Shown here piece by piece: positions 22,401-37,400 of a stretch of 64,000 nucleotides of DNA. How positions within the stretch are numbered: position 1 is the first letter of the stretch; the number at the start of each line of letters is the position of its first letter. The position numbers and the translations under genes were made by a program. The DNA lies in assembly GCA_023213315.1 (NCBI GenBank), contig JAKCPI010014121.1, forward strand, positions 1-64,000, written 5' to 3'. The notes under the pieces were generated by a model that searched no databases, was not told the origin of the DNA, and worked only from the letters and a program-made list of their open reading frames with translations. The DNA is from Euborellia annulipes (taxonomy: Eukaryota; Arthropoda; Insecta; Dermaptera; Anisolabididae).

Positions 22401-25400
22401 TCAACTCTATTTAATAAATTTCTTTACTTATCTCAATCAGAATAGGTCAGACGCAAGGTTTTTGTCGTCTAAATTACAATGGAGAAAGAAAAAACCCAAA
22501 AAAGTAAGTAAAAATATATATTTTTAATGGTTAATGTGGTCCTTGTATTTCTTCAAAATTTTCCTTATTTTGGCATATATCTCGATCAAATTGGCTTACC
22601 GACACCTTTTTTAGGCTAATAAAGGGAAGGGAGGGTGAATTCTCCCTGAAAACTTCCCAATTTTAATAAAAATTTACTTACCGTCATATAGGATCACGCC
22701 ATTAATTTATTTTCAAGTTATAATATTTTCCTCATATAAAAATAAAAAAGTAATAAATATTAAAAAATCTGGTGTGACTGTTCACACACAACTTTCTCTT
22801 ACCTTATGTAATCGAATAATATAGAATCAACAAAATTATAATCTATCCGTGAAAAAAAAATGTCGAAATTTTTTCACAGGGGGGTCGGGGGAGCTAAATG
22901 AACTCCGATTGACGTAAAATTTGATTTGTGGGTATTTTTTTAATATAATAAACAAAATGAGAACGTATACGCAAAAAAAAAATTTCAAAATCCCGCCCAA
23001 GACGGTAGGGGAGGGTAAATGAACTCCGAATGAAGTCTTATTTCATTTACGAGTGTTTTATAATATAAGTAAAAAGATTAGAGGTTAAAATTCAAAAAAA
23101 AATAAAAATCGAAAAATAAGGGACACCCTAATCTCTCTATATATAAAGAGAGAACTGACTGACTGACTTACAATCATCGCACAGCCTAAATTGTAAGGCC
23201 TAGAAAGCTGTAATTTGGCATGTAGATTACTTTTATTGCGTAGGCGTCATTTAAGCGTCATTTAAGAAGCGATTTTTCGAAATTCCAATTGTTATGATTG
23301 AAATGTTTGTTATCGTAACGGATGTTATTTTTTTGATGTTGTTGATTATTATGATTTTTTGATGAATAAACTGTTTTTCCCTGTCTTCAACTAATTCGTT
23401 TTCTTAAATTGATTAAACGTAACAAATTGGTGGCAGCGGTGATTTAAAATGCCTAGAAGAAATAGACAGTCAAGAACAGGAATAAGGAATGATAGCGAGG
23501 ATAGAGAAATGGATGAAACAGAAAGGCCTAGGGAAAAATCGCATCCGACAAAGCCTGTTGTTCATCCTCGATGTTTTGATGGAAGTACGCCTTTTGAGGA
23601 TTGGCTCGCTCATTTTGAAGTTGTTTCAAAGGTAAACGTCTGGGATGATGCTAGTAAATCTTTATTTTTGCCAGTTTATTTGACGGGGGATGCGGCAAAA
23701 AAATATAATATGATTAAAGGACCATTTAAAGACTTCAAAGATTTATGTGATTTATTATCACAAAATCTTTATCCCAAAGAATTAATAGAATTGAATAAAA
23801 TTGCATTTGAAGCTAAAATAAGAGAACCAGGAGAAAATTTGTATAAATTAGGGCAAGATATTCGTGTTATGGCTCGAAGAGCCTATCCTAGCGACTCCGA
23901 TGATTTCATTGATCGTATAAGTAAAGAACAATTTATTAAATCTTTGGGTAATTGTCAACTTCGATTTTTAGTGAAAATGGCAAAACCAGAGAATCTCGAA
24001 GATTCTATTAGACAATCTTTAGAGATTGAAGCTTTAATAAAAGCTGAGACGTTGGGTGCTAAATCGAAGGGCCAGTGGCGTAACCAGGGGGGGGGGCGAG
24101 GGGGGGCTCGAGCCCCCCCCCCCCGCCCCAGGCGCATCGAGCCCTTGGCGCCCCCCGAAACCGGCATAGGCGCCCTACGGCCTCTAAAATATAGCCCAGC
24201 GTATGTGATTTTATCATATTCTTTTCATCGATTGTCTTAAAAAATTGATTGTTTTCTTTTAAAATTATATTACAACTTGAATTCTACTATTTTAAATGAA
24301 TTTAATTCCAAAAATAATAAATAACGAATATAGAGGCTTTATAATTAAAATTTTTTTTATATTGCAATATATAAGCCTTGATTTGATGTTTTATGGCTGT
24401 GGAGATTTACTCAGGATTCGTATAAGCCTTAATATTTAATTTTTTGAATTGAGCTATGAGACTGAAATGTTATATTTAAGTTAAACACCCCTCGGGACCG
24501 TGAAAATAAGCTTTTAATCAAAATCGGCCAAAAAGTACTAGTATTTTACTGATGTAGTTTTTCATTTTTTTTTTTTCGATTTTCTCAAAATGAAAGGGCT
24601 TTTCAGGCCCGCCCGAGCCCGCCCGGAATTTAGTGAATGAATGAACGAATGTCTAGAATTTTTAAATAAAATCATGCCCGTCCGCCCGAACCCGTTTATT
24701 TAGACTTGCTACCCGCCCGTAATTTTTTCATGGCCTCCAAAGCCCGCCCGGCCCGGTCCGCGGACCGGGCGGGTAACGGGCCTACGGGCTAACCCGTACC
24801 GGTGCATGGTTCTAATCGGGGGTTCGGATCTCAGGCAGTCCGATGATTTTATTTAAGCCATTTGGATACCAAATGCCAAAGTCAAAGTCTTATATGGCCT
24901 AAGTTGCCGAAAAGACTGTGTGCATGTGCGTGTGAGTGTGAGTGTGAATGGGAAAAAAGTGTGTGTTAAAAAAAAAATATGGGGAATGACTTCCCCGAGA
25001 CTTTCTCGTATGTTCTTTTGGAATTACGTCTGGGTGTGTGTGTGAACACGATTGCTTAAAAACCAAAGCAGCTAGTTAGATGAAATTTGGTATATGCTCC
25101 TTACACTAAAATTGTAGATTTCTATCAACTTTTGGATTAAATACGTCACTTGGAAGTAGTACTTTTCCTAATAAGTTTTTTCAGAAATTTCGAAATTTTC
25201 AATTTCTTTGTTATATTATGATAAAATACTCAATTTTAAAAAGTTTTTATTCTTTGATATTTTTCCGAAAACTGAATAGTTTTTGAAATAATCACAGAAG
25301 AAAACGACATTTTTCGTAAAAGCAAAGAAAAATCAAAACAAAATCATACAGGTGTCATTAAAAAACATGTAAATATAAACAAATTCGCTGAGGAAATTAC

Positions 25401-28400
25401 AGGACGCAAGAAATTTGCCCGCCGAAGGCGAGCAAGGAGGGTCCAGGGGGCGGAGCCCCCTGGAAAAACGGCGCCCTAGTTGAGCTTCGCCCCCCCCCCC
25501 CCGCCCTCAAAGGCTGGTTACGCCGCTGCGAAGGGCGTGTTTTCTTTAAATGAAAATGAAAATAAGGATGAAAAAAAAATTGATTCGGAGAATATTTTAC
25601 CCTTAGTTAATCAAAATATGAAATTAATGGAATCTAGTTTGAATGTAATGAAGGAAGTGGCTGAAAGTCTGAAAGAGTTAAGGAGAGATCGCTCTTCATT
25701 AACCTGTTGGTTTTGTAATCAAAGGGGGGGCCATGTGAAATCTAATTGTTTGAAATTTAAGCAACAGGAAAACAAGTAAGGGCCAACACTGCTTGTCCCC
25801 AAGTGTTGACCCCTTTGTTTTCGGGGGCTTCAAAGAATAATTTTTTTAATAGTATTTATATGAAGGCAATAATACACAATAAAGTTATATTTATGTTAAT
25901 AGATAGCGGCTCGCCATTTTCATTATTAAGAGAGGATATTTGGAAGGATTTGGAAGGAAACTGTTCAATAGTTTCATCGACTAAAGAATTGATAAGCGCT
26001 ACTGGTAATTCGATTGGTGTTGTTGGTGAGTCTAAAATAGATTTTGAAATTGGTAAAAGAAATTATTCGCACACCTTTATCATCACGAGTGAGTTAACGC
26101 AGAATTGTATTATTGGAATAGATTTTCTTTTAAAATATAATTGTATGTTGAATTTCTCCTCTGGGAAATTAACAATTGGAGACGAGGAGGTTCCATTCTT
26201 AACAAATGAATTAGACCAAAATTTAATATTTAATGTTATTATTTCAGAGAAAACTGTAATCCCTGAAAATCATGAAGTTATTTTAATGTGCAGCTTGGAC
26301 TGCGAGGATAACATGGACCAAGATGGAATTTTCGAGCCATTGCCGTCTTTTATTGAAAAGCATAATGTTATTCCAGCTAGAATTTTAGCAGAACCGAAGA
26401 AAGGCAAGATACCTATTAGAATTATTAATACATCTGGAACGAAAACTTTATTCCCTGGGACACGGGTAGGTTCCTTTGAAGTAGGGCTGATTTCGGAAGA
26501 CCTCTTACCGGACCAGGAGGAAGAAAATAAAAGTGTATTTAATTTGTTTAATTTTGAAGGGACCAAACTATCACGTGATCAAATTGAGCAAATAAAATTG
26601 TTGTTAAATGAATTTTCAGATATATGTTCGAGGGGTTCGCATGACCTGGGAAAAACTCATCTAACATATCACAATATTGATACGGGTGCCGCTTCCCCTA
26701 TCAAGCATCATCCCAGGAGGATCGCTTATCATAAGAAACAAGAGGTGAGGAAGATTGTTGGCGATCTTTTGGATCAAGGTATTATTCAAGAGTCTAATTC
26801 ACCTTGGAGTTCTCCAATAGTTTTGGTTAAAAAAAAGATGGCTCTACTAGATTTTGTATCGATTATCGTACCCTCAATAATGTCACCATAAAAGATTCAT
26901 ATCCTTTACCGAGAATAGACGATCTTTTTGATGCTCTTGCTGAGGCTAAGCTATTCTCGACATTGGACATGGTAAGTGGGTACTGGCAAATTGAAGTAGA
27001 CCCTAAGGATAGAGTTAAAACAGCTTTTACAACGGGCGATGGTCTTTATGAATTTCGAGTTATGCCTTTTGGACTTTGTAATGCTCCGGCCACTTACCAA
27101 AGACTAATGGATATGGTATTAAAGGGTTTGAAGTGGGAGACCACATTAGTATATTTAGATGACGTTATAATATTTTCCTCAGATTTTGAAGAACATTTAA
27201 AAAGATTGAAGGAGGTTTTTCTTCGACTCCGAAAAGCTGGGTTGAAGGTAAAACCAAGTAAATGCTCTTTATTCAGAGATAGAGTTGTTTATTTGGGACA
27301 TATAATTTCTTCTGAGGGAATCTCCACCGATCCTGATAAATGTCAAGTTATTAAAGATTGGCCACAACCCTTGAATATTAATCAACTAAGAAGTTTTCTT
27401 GGCTTCGTCTCCTATTATAGGAGATTCATTAAAGATCTTGCAAAGATTTCTGCCCCTCTATATAAACTTTGTGAAAAAAATAAATCTTTTATTTGGGATG
27501 AGTTTTGCGAAGAATCTTTTAAAAAATTGAAAATTATCCTTTCATCACCACCGATTTTGGCTCATCCTAGGAGAGAGGGAATCTTTATTTTAGATACGGA
27601 TGCAAGTGACTTTGCGATAGGAGGAGTATTGAGCCAGATTCAAGAAGGGGAAGAAAAAGTTGTTCATTTTGGAAGTAAAATCCTTTCGAAAGCTGAACGG
27701 AGATATTCAGTAACGCGAAAAGAATTATTAGCTGTCATTACATTTATAAAGAAATTTAAATATTATTTAGGTGATGAAAAGTTCATGGTTCGAACTGATC
27801 ATAGCGCTTTGCAGTGGCTTTATAATTTTAAAGACCCAGAAGGTCAAGTTGCTAGATGGCTTGAAATGTTGGCTTCATTTAATTTTGAAGTCATTCATCG
27901 TGCAGGCAAATTACATATGAATGCTGATTCATTATCGCGCTTACCTCGCTTAACTCCTAAGAGTTCTTCAGAGGACATTCATCGAATAAATTTATTAAGC
28001 GATAATGAATCAAGGATAATTAAGTTACAAAGGGAAGATCCCGATTTATTTTACATTATAACTAAACTTGAGATTCCGGAGAAGCCTTCATTTGAGGAAG
28101 TCTCTGGAAAAGGATCGAAAATGTTAAAGTTTTGGAGTCAATGGGGAAGATTAGCATTTCGAAATAATGTTTTGTCTAGAAAATGGGACGAAGAAAATGG
28201 TGATGTAATTTGGCAAATGGTAATTCCAACTTCATTGGTTAAAGAAGTCTTAGAACAAATTCATGGTACTCCCTTGTCCGGCCACTTGGGAGTTACAAAA
28301 ACTTTAGGAAAAGCTAGATCAAGATATTATTGGCCAAATATGGCAGATGATATTAGATTATATTGTCTTCGGTGTCCATCTTGTAACAAAAGAAAGAACT

Positions 28401-31400
28401 ATGGGAAGAAAGAGATTGCTCCCTTATCATCTTATGCAGCTGGACATCCTCTTCAAAGGGTGTGTATAGACATTTTAGGACCTTTACCTAAAACTTTCAA
28501 CGGACATAAATATATTTTGGTCATCACTGATCACTTCACTAAATGGGCTGAAGCGTTTCCTCTACAGGATATTGAAGCGGGAACAGTTTCCGAGGTACTA
28601 GTAAATGGTTTTATTTGTCGTTTTGGAGCTCCGGATGAAATTCATTCTGACCAAGGTCGACAGTTTGAGTCTAGTCTATTCCAGAACTTATGTAAATTAT
28701 TAGGAATTTTTAAAACTCGAACGACTCCCTATCATCCTCAAAGTGATGGTCTAACTGAACGTTTTAATCGCACCTTATGCGATATGCTAAGTCATTTCGT
28801 AAATGGCAATCAAGATAATTGGGACGAATATCTTCAACAAGTAATGTTCGCCTATCGTTCGACACCTCAGGAAACTACAAAGTTTTCTCCTTTTAAGCTG
28901 ATGTTTGGGAGAGAGGCAAGAATTCCTCTGGACATTGTTTATGGTCGTCCTGAAACTAAATACGAAAATGTTCCTGATTATATTGAAAAATTGCGGGACA
29001 ATTTGGTAAAATTCCATGAAAATGCGCGTTCGAAAATTGGGAAAAGTCAATTTGTTCAAAAGGAATATTATGATCGTAAATGTTTTGGGAAACCGTTTCA
29101 GCCAAATGATAAAGTTTGGTTATTTACGCCTCAAGTGGGTTTACATAAAACCAGCAAGTTAGCCCAATTTTGGCAGGGACCCTATATCATTAAGAAAAAG
29201 CTTTCGGATGTAACCTACTTAATTGAAGATGTTTTAAATAAAAAAAGAAAGAAAATTGTTCATCGGAATCGGTTAAAATTATGTTATTCTAACGATGTTA
29301 CTTCTGATGAACTGATTGATCCCCCTGATGAGGAGCAAAATATGTTACTTAACCCTAAATTGTTTGGCTACCCCTCAAGAGAATTTAGACCTTCAAAGGT
29401 GCGACATTCCCCATATCCTCAAAGGGAGAGAAAACCACCTCTACGATTGGATTTATGAACAACCCTTCAGTTAGATGGCAACTTTTCTTCGGAAGGGGAT
29501 AATGTTATGATTGAAATGTTTGTTATCGTAACGGATGTTATTTTTTTGATGTTGTTGATTATTATGATTTTTTGATGAATAAACTGTTTTTCCCTGTCTT
29601 CAACTAATTCGTTTTCTTAAATTGATTAAACGTAACACAATTTTAAGGGCCCCAAATGGTCATTAATGGGTAAAATTTTGACTTTACATTAATTTCTAAA
29701 CCAAAAAAGATATCAAATTGGTTTCTTCGCTAAAATCTTCTTTAGGTAAAAATCTAAAATCATTCTTTCAGGGTTTTTTGAAATTCGGCCCCTAAGTACC
29801 CCAATTCACCATTTTTTTGGGAAAATTAGGATTTAACAACTTTTTAATGCAATGAGATATCAATATGCTTTCTACGCTAAAAGTCCCCCCCCCCCCCTAA
29901 ATGAATCCCTCCCTCCTTCCATAAAAGTAATTTTTTGGTTGTTTTTTGAAATTTGGCCGCTAAGTAGCCTACCCCAATTTACCATTTTTTTGAAAAATGT
30001 ATTTTTTTCCAACACTTTTCTTCTCTTCTCTATCTTCTCTCTATATATAAAGAGAGAACTGACTGACTGACTTACAATCATCGCACAGCCTAAACTGTAA
30101 GGCCTAGAAAGCTGTAATTTGGCATGTAGATTACTTTTATTGCGTAGGCGTCATTTAAGAAGCCATTTTTAGAAATTCCAAATTTTTTTATGGCCCCACC
30201 CCTAACCCTCCCACCCGCCTCATTTAAGAAGCCATTTTTCGAAATTCCAAATTTATTTATGGCCCCACCTCTAACCCTCCCACCCGTCAAAACACAAATT
30301 AAAAACCCCCAATTTTTTATTACTTTTAGCTTTTATATAATTTTAATACACATAATTTATTTGTGAGATATAATAATTTTTTTTTTTAGAAATTTAAATT
30401 TTCTATAGGATATTTATTACTTTTATACATATTTCTTTTGACATCTTTTAAACCATAGGTTCTTAACGTATGCGATATCGACCCCCTGTGAACGTTTCGG
30501 ACTTTCAGTCGGCGGTAGAAGACCCAGAGCAAATTAGCGGCCATTGTGATGGTGCAAAAGTGGCGTGGGAAGATTAAAAATATAGTCTAAAAAAGGAAAA
30601 AAAAATACTTTTTAAACACTTACTAAAAATTAATATCGTTTAATTTTTCTTATTGTTTGGCTCCATGTTAATGAACGATGCAATCAATATACCCATCCAA
30701 CTGAAAATAGATACGGGGTCTTAATGGCCTTCGATGCCTAAAAAGGCCTTAATTTCAATTTAAAAAAAAAAAATCCTGAAACAAAAAATCTGTTTTAACC
30801 TAACCACCCTGTTCCCCTCCTTCCCATTTTTACGAAATTTAGCATTCTTCAATTTTTCTAAATACCAACATATTTTTTTTTGGCTTAAATAAAAATGCCT
30901 GCACCCCAAATAATATATATTCATAACGGTTATCGTATAAACCCTTACATGGCCTAAGTTGCCGAACATACTGTGTGCATGTGAGTTTGAGTGTGGATGG
31001 GAAAAAAGTGTCTGTTAAAAAAAATATTTTTTTTTATTTTTTCCAAAAATTTGTAATTTGACAGCTATATTACGTTTATTCCTTAGGCGTTATTTACGAA
31101 GCTTTTTTCGAAATTATAATTTTAAGAGCACTGAATTTTCATTTTGGAGTTTTTTTTTTAAATTTTATAATGACTTTTAAACGGGTTGAGATATCATTTT
31201 GTTTTTTGCGCTAAAGAAGAAACGAGACATCGAAGGGCATTGAGGGTTGGCCACAAATTAAAAAGGTTTACGCTCCCGAAAATTCAGGGTTTCAACGATG
31301 GTCGTGCTAGAAACATGTCGGCATGCTCTAAACTTGCCCGCCGAAGGCGAGCTCGGGGTCCAGGGGGGCGATGCCCCCTGGCTAGCGCAAGGTTGGCTGA

Positions 31401-31409
31401 AGGCGGCTA

Positions 31410-31477
<68 letters not shown>

Positions 31478-34400
31478 CATTACAAATAGGGTTTGGACCC
31501 CGGTGGAAACTGAAACAGATAAATCGGGTTTTTGGCAAATTTTCAAAAACCGAGAAACCGAGTTTTCCCGAAAAACCAAATTCGTTTTTTTTTTTTTTTA
31601 TTTTTTTATTTTTTACTCAGTAATACTTGTAATCTAATTATAAATTAGCCCGTGACTCATGGCTTAGAGAGAAGACATTAGCTTCTAATGGGGTTTTGGG
31701 TTCGGTTCCCGTCCCAAGCGAGAAAAATTTATTTTATTTGAATTGGCTATCAATCATTTGAAAAAAAAAATAGGGATAGCGTCTAAATGGCCTTAGATGC
31801 CGAAAAAGACCTTAAACAAATTTAAAAAAAAAAATTATAAATTTTTTATATTTTTTCCCCCTTTTTACACCAATAATAGCGGAGTGTCCGTCTGTCTGTC
31901 CGTCTATCTCGCTCTGTTTGAGCAAGTTTCTGTTGGAATGACGCAATTTTGCAGTCTTATAGAGACCCAGACAGTCGGATGATTTTATTTAAACCATTTG
32001 GATACCAAATGCCTTAAATAAGAATGCCTGCCCCCCAATAGATATATTCATTAAAAAAATAAAATAAAAAAAAAAAATTTAAAAAAAATGTTTTTATTTA
32101 AATTGAACTAAATAAAAATAAAATAAAAATAGATTTTAAAAGAAATGCTTTTATTTAAATTGAACTAAAAAAGAGAAATAAAAAGAGAAATAATTTAATT
32201 ATTCTTGTTAAAATTTTTTAATATTTATGACTTAAAATAAAAGCGAGGGACGCGAGCCTCGGAATCATTTCGAAGCCCCCCCCCCCCCCGAAATGATTCC
32301 GAGGCTCGCGTCCCTCGCTTTTATTTTAAGTCATAAATATTAAAAAATTTTAACAAGAACAATTAAATTGTTTCTCTCTTATTTCTCTATTTTTAGTTCA
32401 ATTTAAGTAAAAGCATATTTTTTTAAATCTTTTATTTTATTTTATTTTTATTTTAAGCTTTTTAGTCTTTTTTCGTGTGATTTTTTTAGAATTAACTTTC
32501 AAAATTAGGGGCTTTTAAATAACATCGGGAAATTTTATAAAATTGTCTAATTAGCGTAGAGCTTTAAATAAAGAACATTATTTTGGCCAATTTTTACATA
32601 GTTTTGGTCTATTTTGATCAAAACACGCATATAGTGGCGTGATCAAAAATGACCCTTAACTATTACATTTCAAACCTCTAGCTCATCGGGAAGTCTTTTG
32701 AAATTACATTAATTCGCGAAGGGTTTCAAATAAAGTACTACTGGCGTCATCAAAATTGATCCTTAAATATCAAATTTCACACCTCTAGCTCATCGGGAAG
32801 TCTTTTGAAATTACATTAATTCGCGAAGGGTTTCAAATAAAGTACCACATTAGTTTCGTCTATTTTGATCAAAACCACCATATATTGGTGTCATCAAAAA
32901 TGACCCGTAAGTATTAAATTTCACACCTCTAGCTCATCGGGAAGTGCCCTAAACAAAGACTCAAAGTTGGTGACCTTGAAAGAGTAAGTTAAATAAAAGC
33001 ATTTAATAACAGTTATCGTTTAAAGTCTAATGTGGCCTAAGTTGCCGAAAAGACTGTGTGTATGGGGTGTGTGAGAGTGAATGGGAAAAAAATGTGAGTG
33101 TTTTAAAAAATAAAAAATAATAATTTTCTTTACATAATTAAGAAAAGGCGACAGTCCTATATTCTATAAAATTTTGGTTTGAATATTTGTTTTTTCCTAG
33201 ATTTATTTAAGGTACATTTTTTGTTTATTAAGGTTGCCCTTGAGATAGGAATTTTGCCTCATATATTATATTAATACTAAAGGTCAATCAATGGATCTTT
33301 TTCCGTACCAAGTCATAAAATATTTCTAAATTATGTTGTATACCAATTAATTTAACTTCCGAAAATGGTGGCGCGTTCTAAATATTAAAAAAAGAAAGAA
33401 AAACGGCTTAAATCGGTTTACCGGTTTTCCGTTTTGTAGAAAACCGAAAACCGGTTTTCAAAATTTTCCGGTTTTTCCAAACCCTAATTACAAATACTCA
33501 TTTAATTTGTTTACCAATTTAGTTGTAAAGACGAGTGGAGCAGGATCCTTGCAACTACATAAACTTCCATAACCTTCGATCTGGTTGCAAAATTCACGAC
33601 GACGTCGATTTTCCACATTGTCAGGCCAATTGCATTCACTATCTGTAAAATAAATTTGAAATAAGTATCTCTTAAAAAGGAAAAAATTGAGAAGTTTGAT
33701 GAGCATATAAAAAAGGAATAGAGGAGTTAAAAATATGAAGTTAAAGGTGGATAGGAAATATTAATAATTAATAAACTATATACAGGAGGAGGCAGAAATA
33801 ACTGCCACATTTGGAGGGGTCACTGCTCGGCCTGTGGAGGGGGTCTCGTTGGTTAGCTGTGGTCTTGCCATTTTGAGATAACGCCATGAGTTGGTTGGGT
33901 GAGCACCGTTGTTTCGTTTTCGAAACGTTTTTCAAGAACAAAGAATCTGTGATCGCGACACAAAAAGCATTCGGTAGGCACTTGGTACTTGGTCGACGTG
34001 CTCCTGTTCCAGATCGAAAAACGATCCTGCGAGACTCCTCCCATCACTGTAGCCCCTCCACAGCCCGAGCAGTGACCCCTCCAAATGAGTTATTTCTGCC
34101 GCACCCTGTATAACAAATATGGTCATCAATACGCATAATTAATACTTATATTTATTAACTCTAAAGGCCGGATAATGTAAGTATCGCAAGTAGAAATATG
34201 GCTCTGCCAATTTGGGAAGACGATAGATATCAATGTGCTCCTATTAAACTCAAATAGCCGAGTGTTTTGAGCTGTGATCTAGTGGTAGAGCATACTGAGA
34301 ACAAATCGGTGGATCCATGATTCGACTCAGATAAAATATTTTAAGACGGGATAAGGTCTCTCAGGAGAAGAGAGGCCTGCCAAGGGAATCGAAACCTACA

Positions 34401-37400
34401 ATCTGGAAAAGCTTATAACCTGCCTAGTTGTGTGTACTGAGCAGCTAGAAATTAGAAGTTTCTCATGATAAAAAATTGATTCTTTTCAAGTGAAATTTTT
34501 AGGAAAAAATCTTTTAATTTGCACTCACCCAGGATTTAACAATAAGTAGGATTGGGAGGTCTTATTCAGTGCATTTAAAGAAACAAAATATAATATATTT
34601 GAAAAATAACCTTATATCTTATTTATTTATCAATTTTTCTTCCTCATACCACAGGTTTTGACGGCTATGCCGCAGGTCTTTCTCAGTGGGAAGAGAGTCA
34701 AATTTGTGAATGCACTACAAAACAATTTATTAAAATAAAATACATAATTATTAAGATGTCATACCTATAATTATGTATGCATCAGAGTCATTCCACGTCA
34801 AATCGATACACTTTTTAACCTCACCATCTCAGATTTTTATGAAATTTGGGTCACAGGTAGAGTCAATAGAGACTAAGAAAAAGCCCCAATTTCAACTTGA
34901 TATCTCAGCTCTTTTAAGAAATATTGAGGGTTAAAGTTGTCAAAAATGGCAAAAAATCGACCTAACCACATCTAATTAAATTGCTCTAAATCGAAGGATC
35001 CGTGGTGCGACTCCCGGCGGTGTCTACATTTTTCGCTTATTTAACCACGCAGTCATGTTGGTTGCTTAGTGTAGGGGTTGACCGTCCAATTAACGTTTCG
35101 AATTTTTTGTTAATGTTTTCATTGAATTTTTTGAAATAATTCTTTTTCTTTTTAACCCAGTCATGAAAAGTTCTAATTTCATCTTCACTCATAAAAATAG
35201 AATAAATATATGATATGGGAGGCCATCTATGTGAGAAAGGATTAATAAACTTAAAATTATAAAAATAAAAATCTAAAAATAGACGATTAAATTAGTTAGA
35301 TATAATTTAAGATAAGCCAGTAATAAAACTTGCTTGCGCCAAACCGGTGTGAAAAACTGTTTTTTGCAAAAAAGGAAATTTAACCAACTGTATCCAATAC
35401 TTACATGTATAGTTGTGAGTATGAGTTAACAATATACGTATTTTCTACCACCTGATTGTACTATGTAATAATTTATTGTTTTTAGTTTCCCTCAGTGGCT
35501 TGCACATGAAAAAGTCCTCCCTAATTGTTGAATGGCTTCTCATACAGAAAATTTTATAATTAAAACACGCCCACATATGTGTAATGTACCTATATTGATA
35601 TAATTTTGTAAAAAATTGCCTATCAGCTGTAGCATGTATATCTTTTAATGTTCCAGTTGATGCACTGAAAATGGATTGCGTAGGCATTCCGAAATATTTG
35701 CAAAATAAATTATTTTAATGTGGAAAGCAACCGCTGATGTATATTTTCTCCATAACCTTAATGGTAAGAGAAAATGATTGTGATGTGTCTCAGTCGCGAG
35801 CTGTCAGCACACCAGATTTTTTTTTAGAAATATACTATTACTGAACTATTTAAAGAAATGAATATAATCAAATCTATTAATAAATTATTAATAGAAAAAT
35901 ACCATATTTTAAATTTATCGGATCTTTGCCGCAACAGGCAGTGCAACTCATCGCTTCTTTAAATCGTCATTCTTCTGGAAACTGTAATATCTTATATTCG
36001 AACCTTTTGTCTTTCTTGATTAATTATTACACCCAAACATTGCACACCCCGGCATTTTTATTTTTAATTATTTAAAAATTTTCAATTTGACAAGAAAAAA
36101 GTGTGCTTAGCGCAAAGTGAATATCAAATTTTGCTCCCTGAGTGGCGTCATTGCGCAGACAGGACGCGTTTTGGTTTCTTTACTGACAGGCCTGTATACT
36201 CAGATCACGGGTAAATCGTACCCAGAACTTTTGGCTCGGGCTAATTTAACAGAGACCTTGGCTAAAAATTCATCATATATACATTACAGGTATACATATA
36301 TTTGAAGGCTGGGTTATGCAAATTGAAAACAAATATGGCTACCTCTGATACTAGTGGCCCTAACATTTAACATATTGTAAAATATATCACACCTCATCAT
36401 TTAATTGTTAAAAGAAGTTGAATCAAAATCAAAATAACAAATATATATAGACGTCTACTTCTTTTTTTTAAATAAAATGATGAGATGTCGTATAATTTAC
36501 TATAAGAATAAAAATGAAGAGGGTTTCTGCACTACAAAAAAAAGTCTTTTAACAGAGACTTCACTAACTACCCAAACATGAAAAAAACCGGCCCTAAGTA
36601 TTGATATACAGGTATATTATCTATATAGAGAAGCAAACAAATGTCTCATTTAATTCCAAGACTTCATATTATACAATAGGTTACAAAAAATAAATAAATG
36701 AAGGCCTTGTGCCTTTAAAAAAACTTTTCATTTATGGATGGCAATATTTACCTTCTATTGGCACTAAAGGGACCTCGGCCCGAAGAATTACAGGAGCACC
36801 CCAAGTATTGAATTCAGGACTTGAACTATGAGATTCTCCAAACATTTTTACGCCTTTTTGTACGACCATAGCCCACATATTACGCCAGCCTATAAGTTGA
36901 GCTCGTTTAGAACCAAGTCGGACCAAAAGTTCCCGAGCTGGTTGTTTCATTTGATACGTTCCTTCATCCTACAAATAAAAGAAAAAAAATATTATTTTTC
37001 TAAGAAGAAATAATAAATATATATCGTAATTATTAACATTTTATAAAATTTAAGAAAAATATTATAATTATTATTTTTTAAAAGAGAATATCAAATAATG
37101 ACGTTTAGCCCACCGTTAATATAATATAAATTTAATTATAATTAGTTAGACAGTGGCGTAACGTACTCCCCCGCAAAGCCCACAATGCGGGGGCCCGGGC
37201 TTTGGGGGGCTGGCGGGCCTCGCTGGGCTGCCTTTGAAGGCCATGAAAAAATTACGAGCGGGTACTGGCGGGTAGCAAGTCTAAATAAAAGGGCATGCAA
37301 ATGAAATTGGGCAGGCACGGACCTTTAAAAAAAAAATCAAAAAAATTTAAAATATTTCTTTTTTCGACATCTGAGATCATGAAAAAGTTAAGCTTTTACT

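Larger units (their letters stand above)
23286..29641 (+). mobile_element. Ty3/Gypsy LTR retrotransposon, identical LTRs
   Basis: The element has a 5' LTR at 23290-23424 and a 3' LTR at 29503-29637, both 135 bp and identical by eye, starting TGTTATG and ending GTAACA. The 4-bp target site CAAT is duplicated (23286-23289 and 29638-29641). It contains a tRNA-Leu-type primer site, gag, protease, RT, RNase H and integrase, and a GGAAGGGGA polypurine tract at 29491-29499. Gag is split by a 1.46-kb hAT-type element and pol has a one-base frameshift. The LTR identity means it inserted recently, into a Helitron-type repeat. Confidence 0.95.

Noticed and set aside
35445..35687. 80-codon minus-strand frame resembling a transposase scrap
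   Set aside because: I could not name any motif. The resemblance is too weak to report as a gene.
36117..36305. 62-codon open frame of fairly normal composition
   Set aside because: No family features, no splice or promoter support, inside a POMGNT1 intron. Left unannotated.
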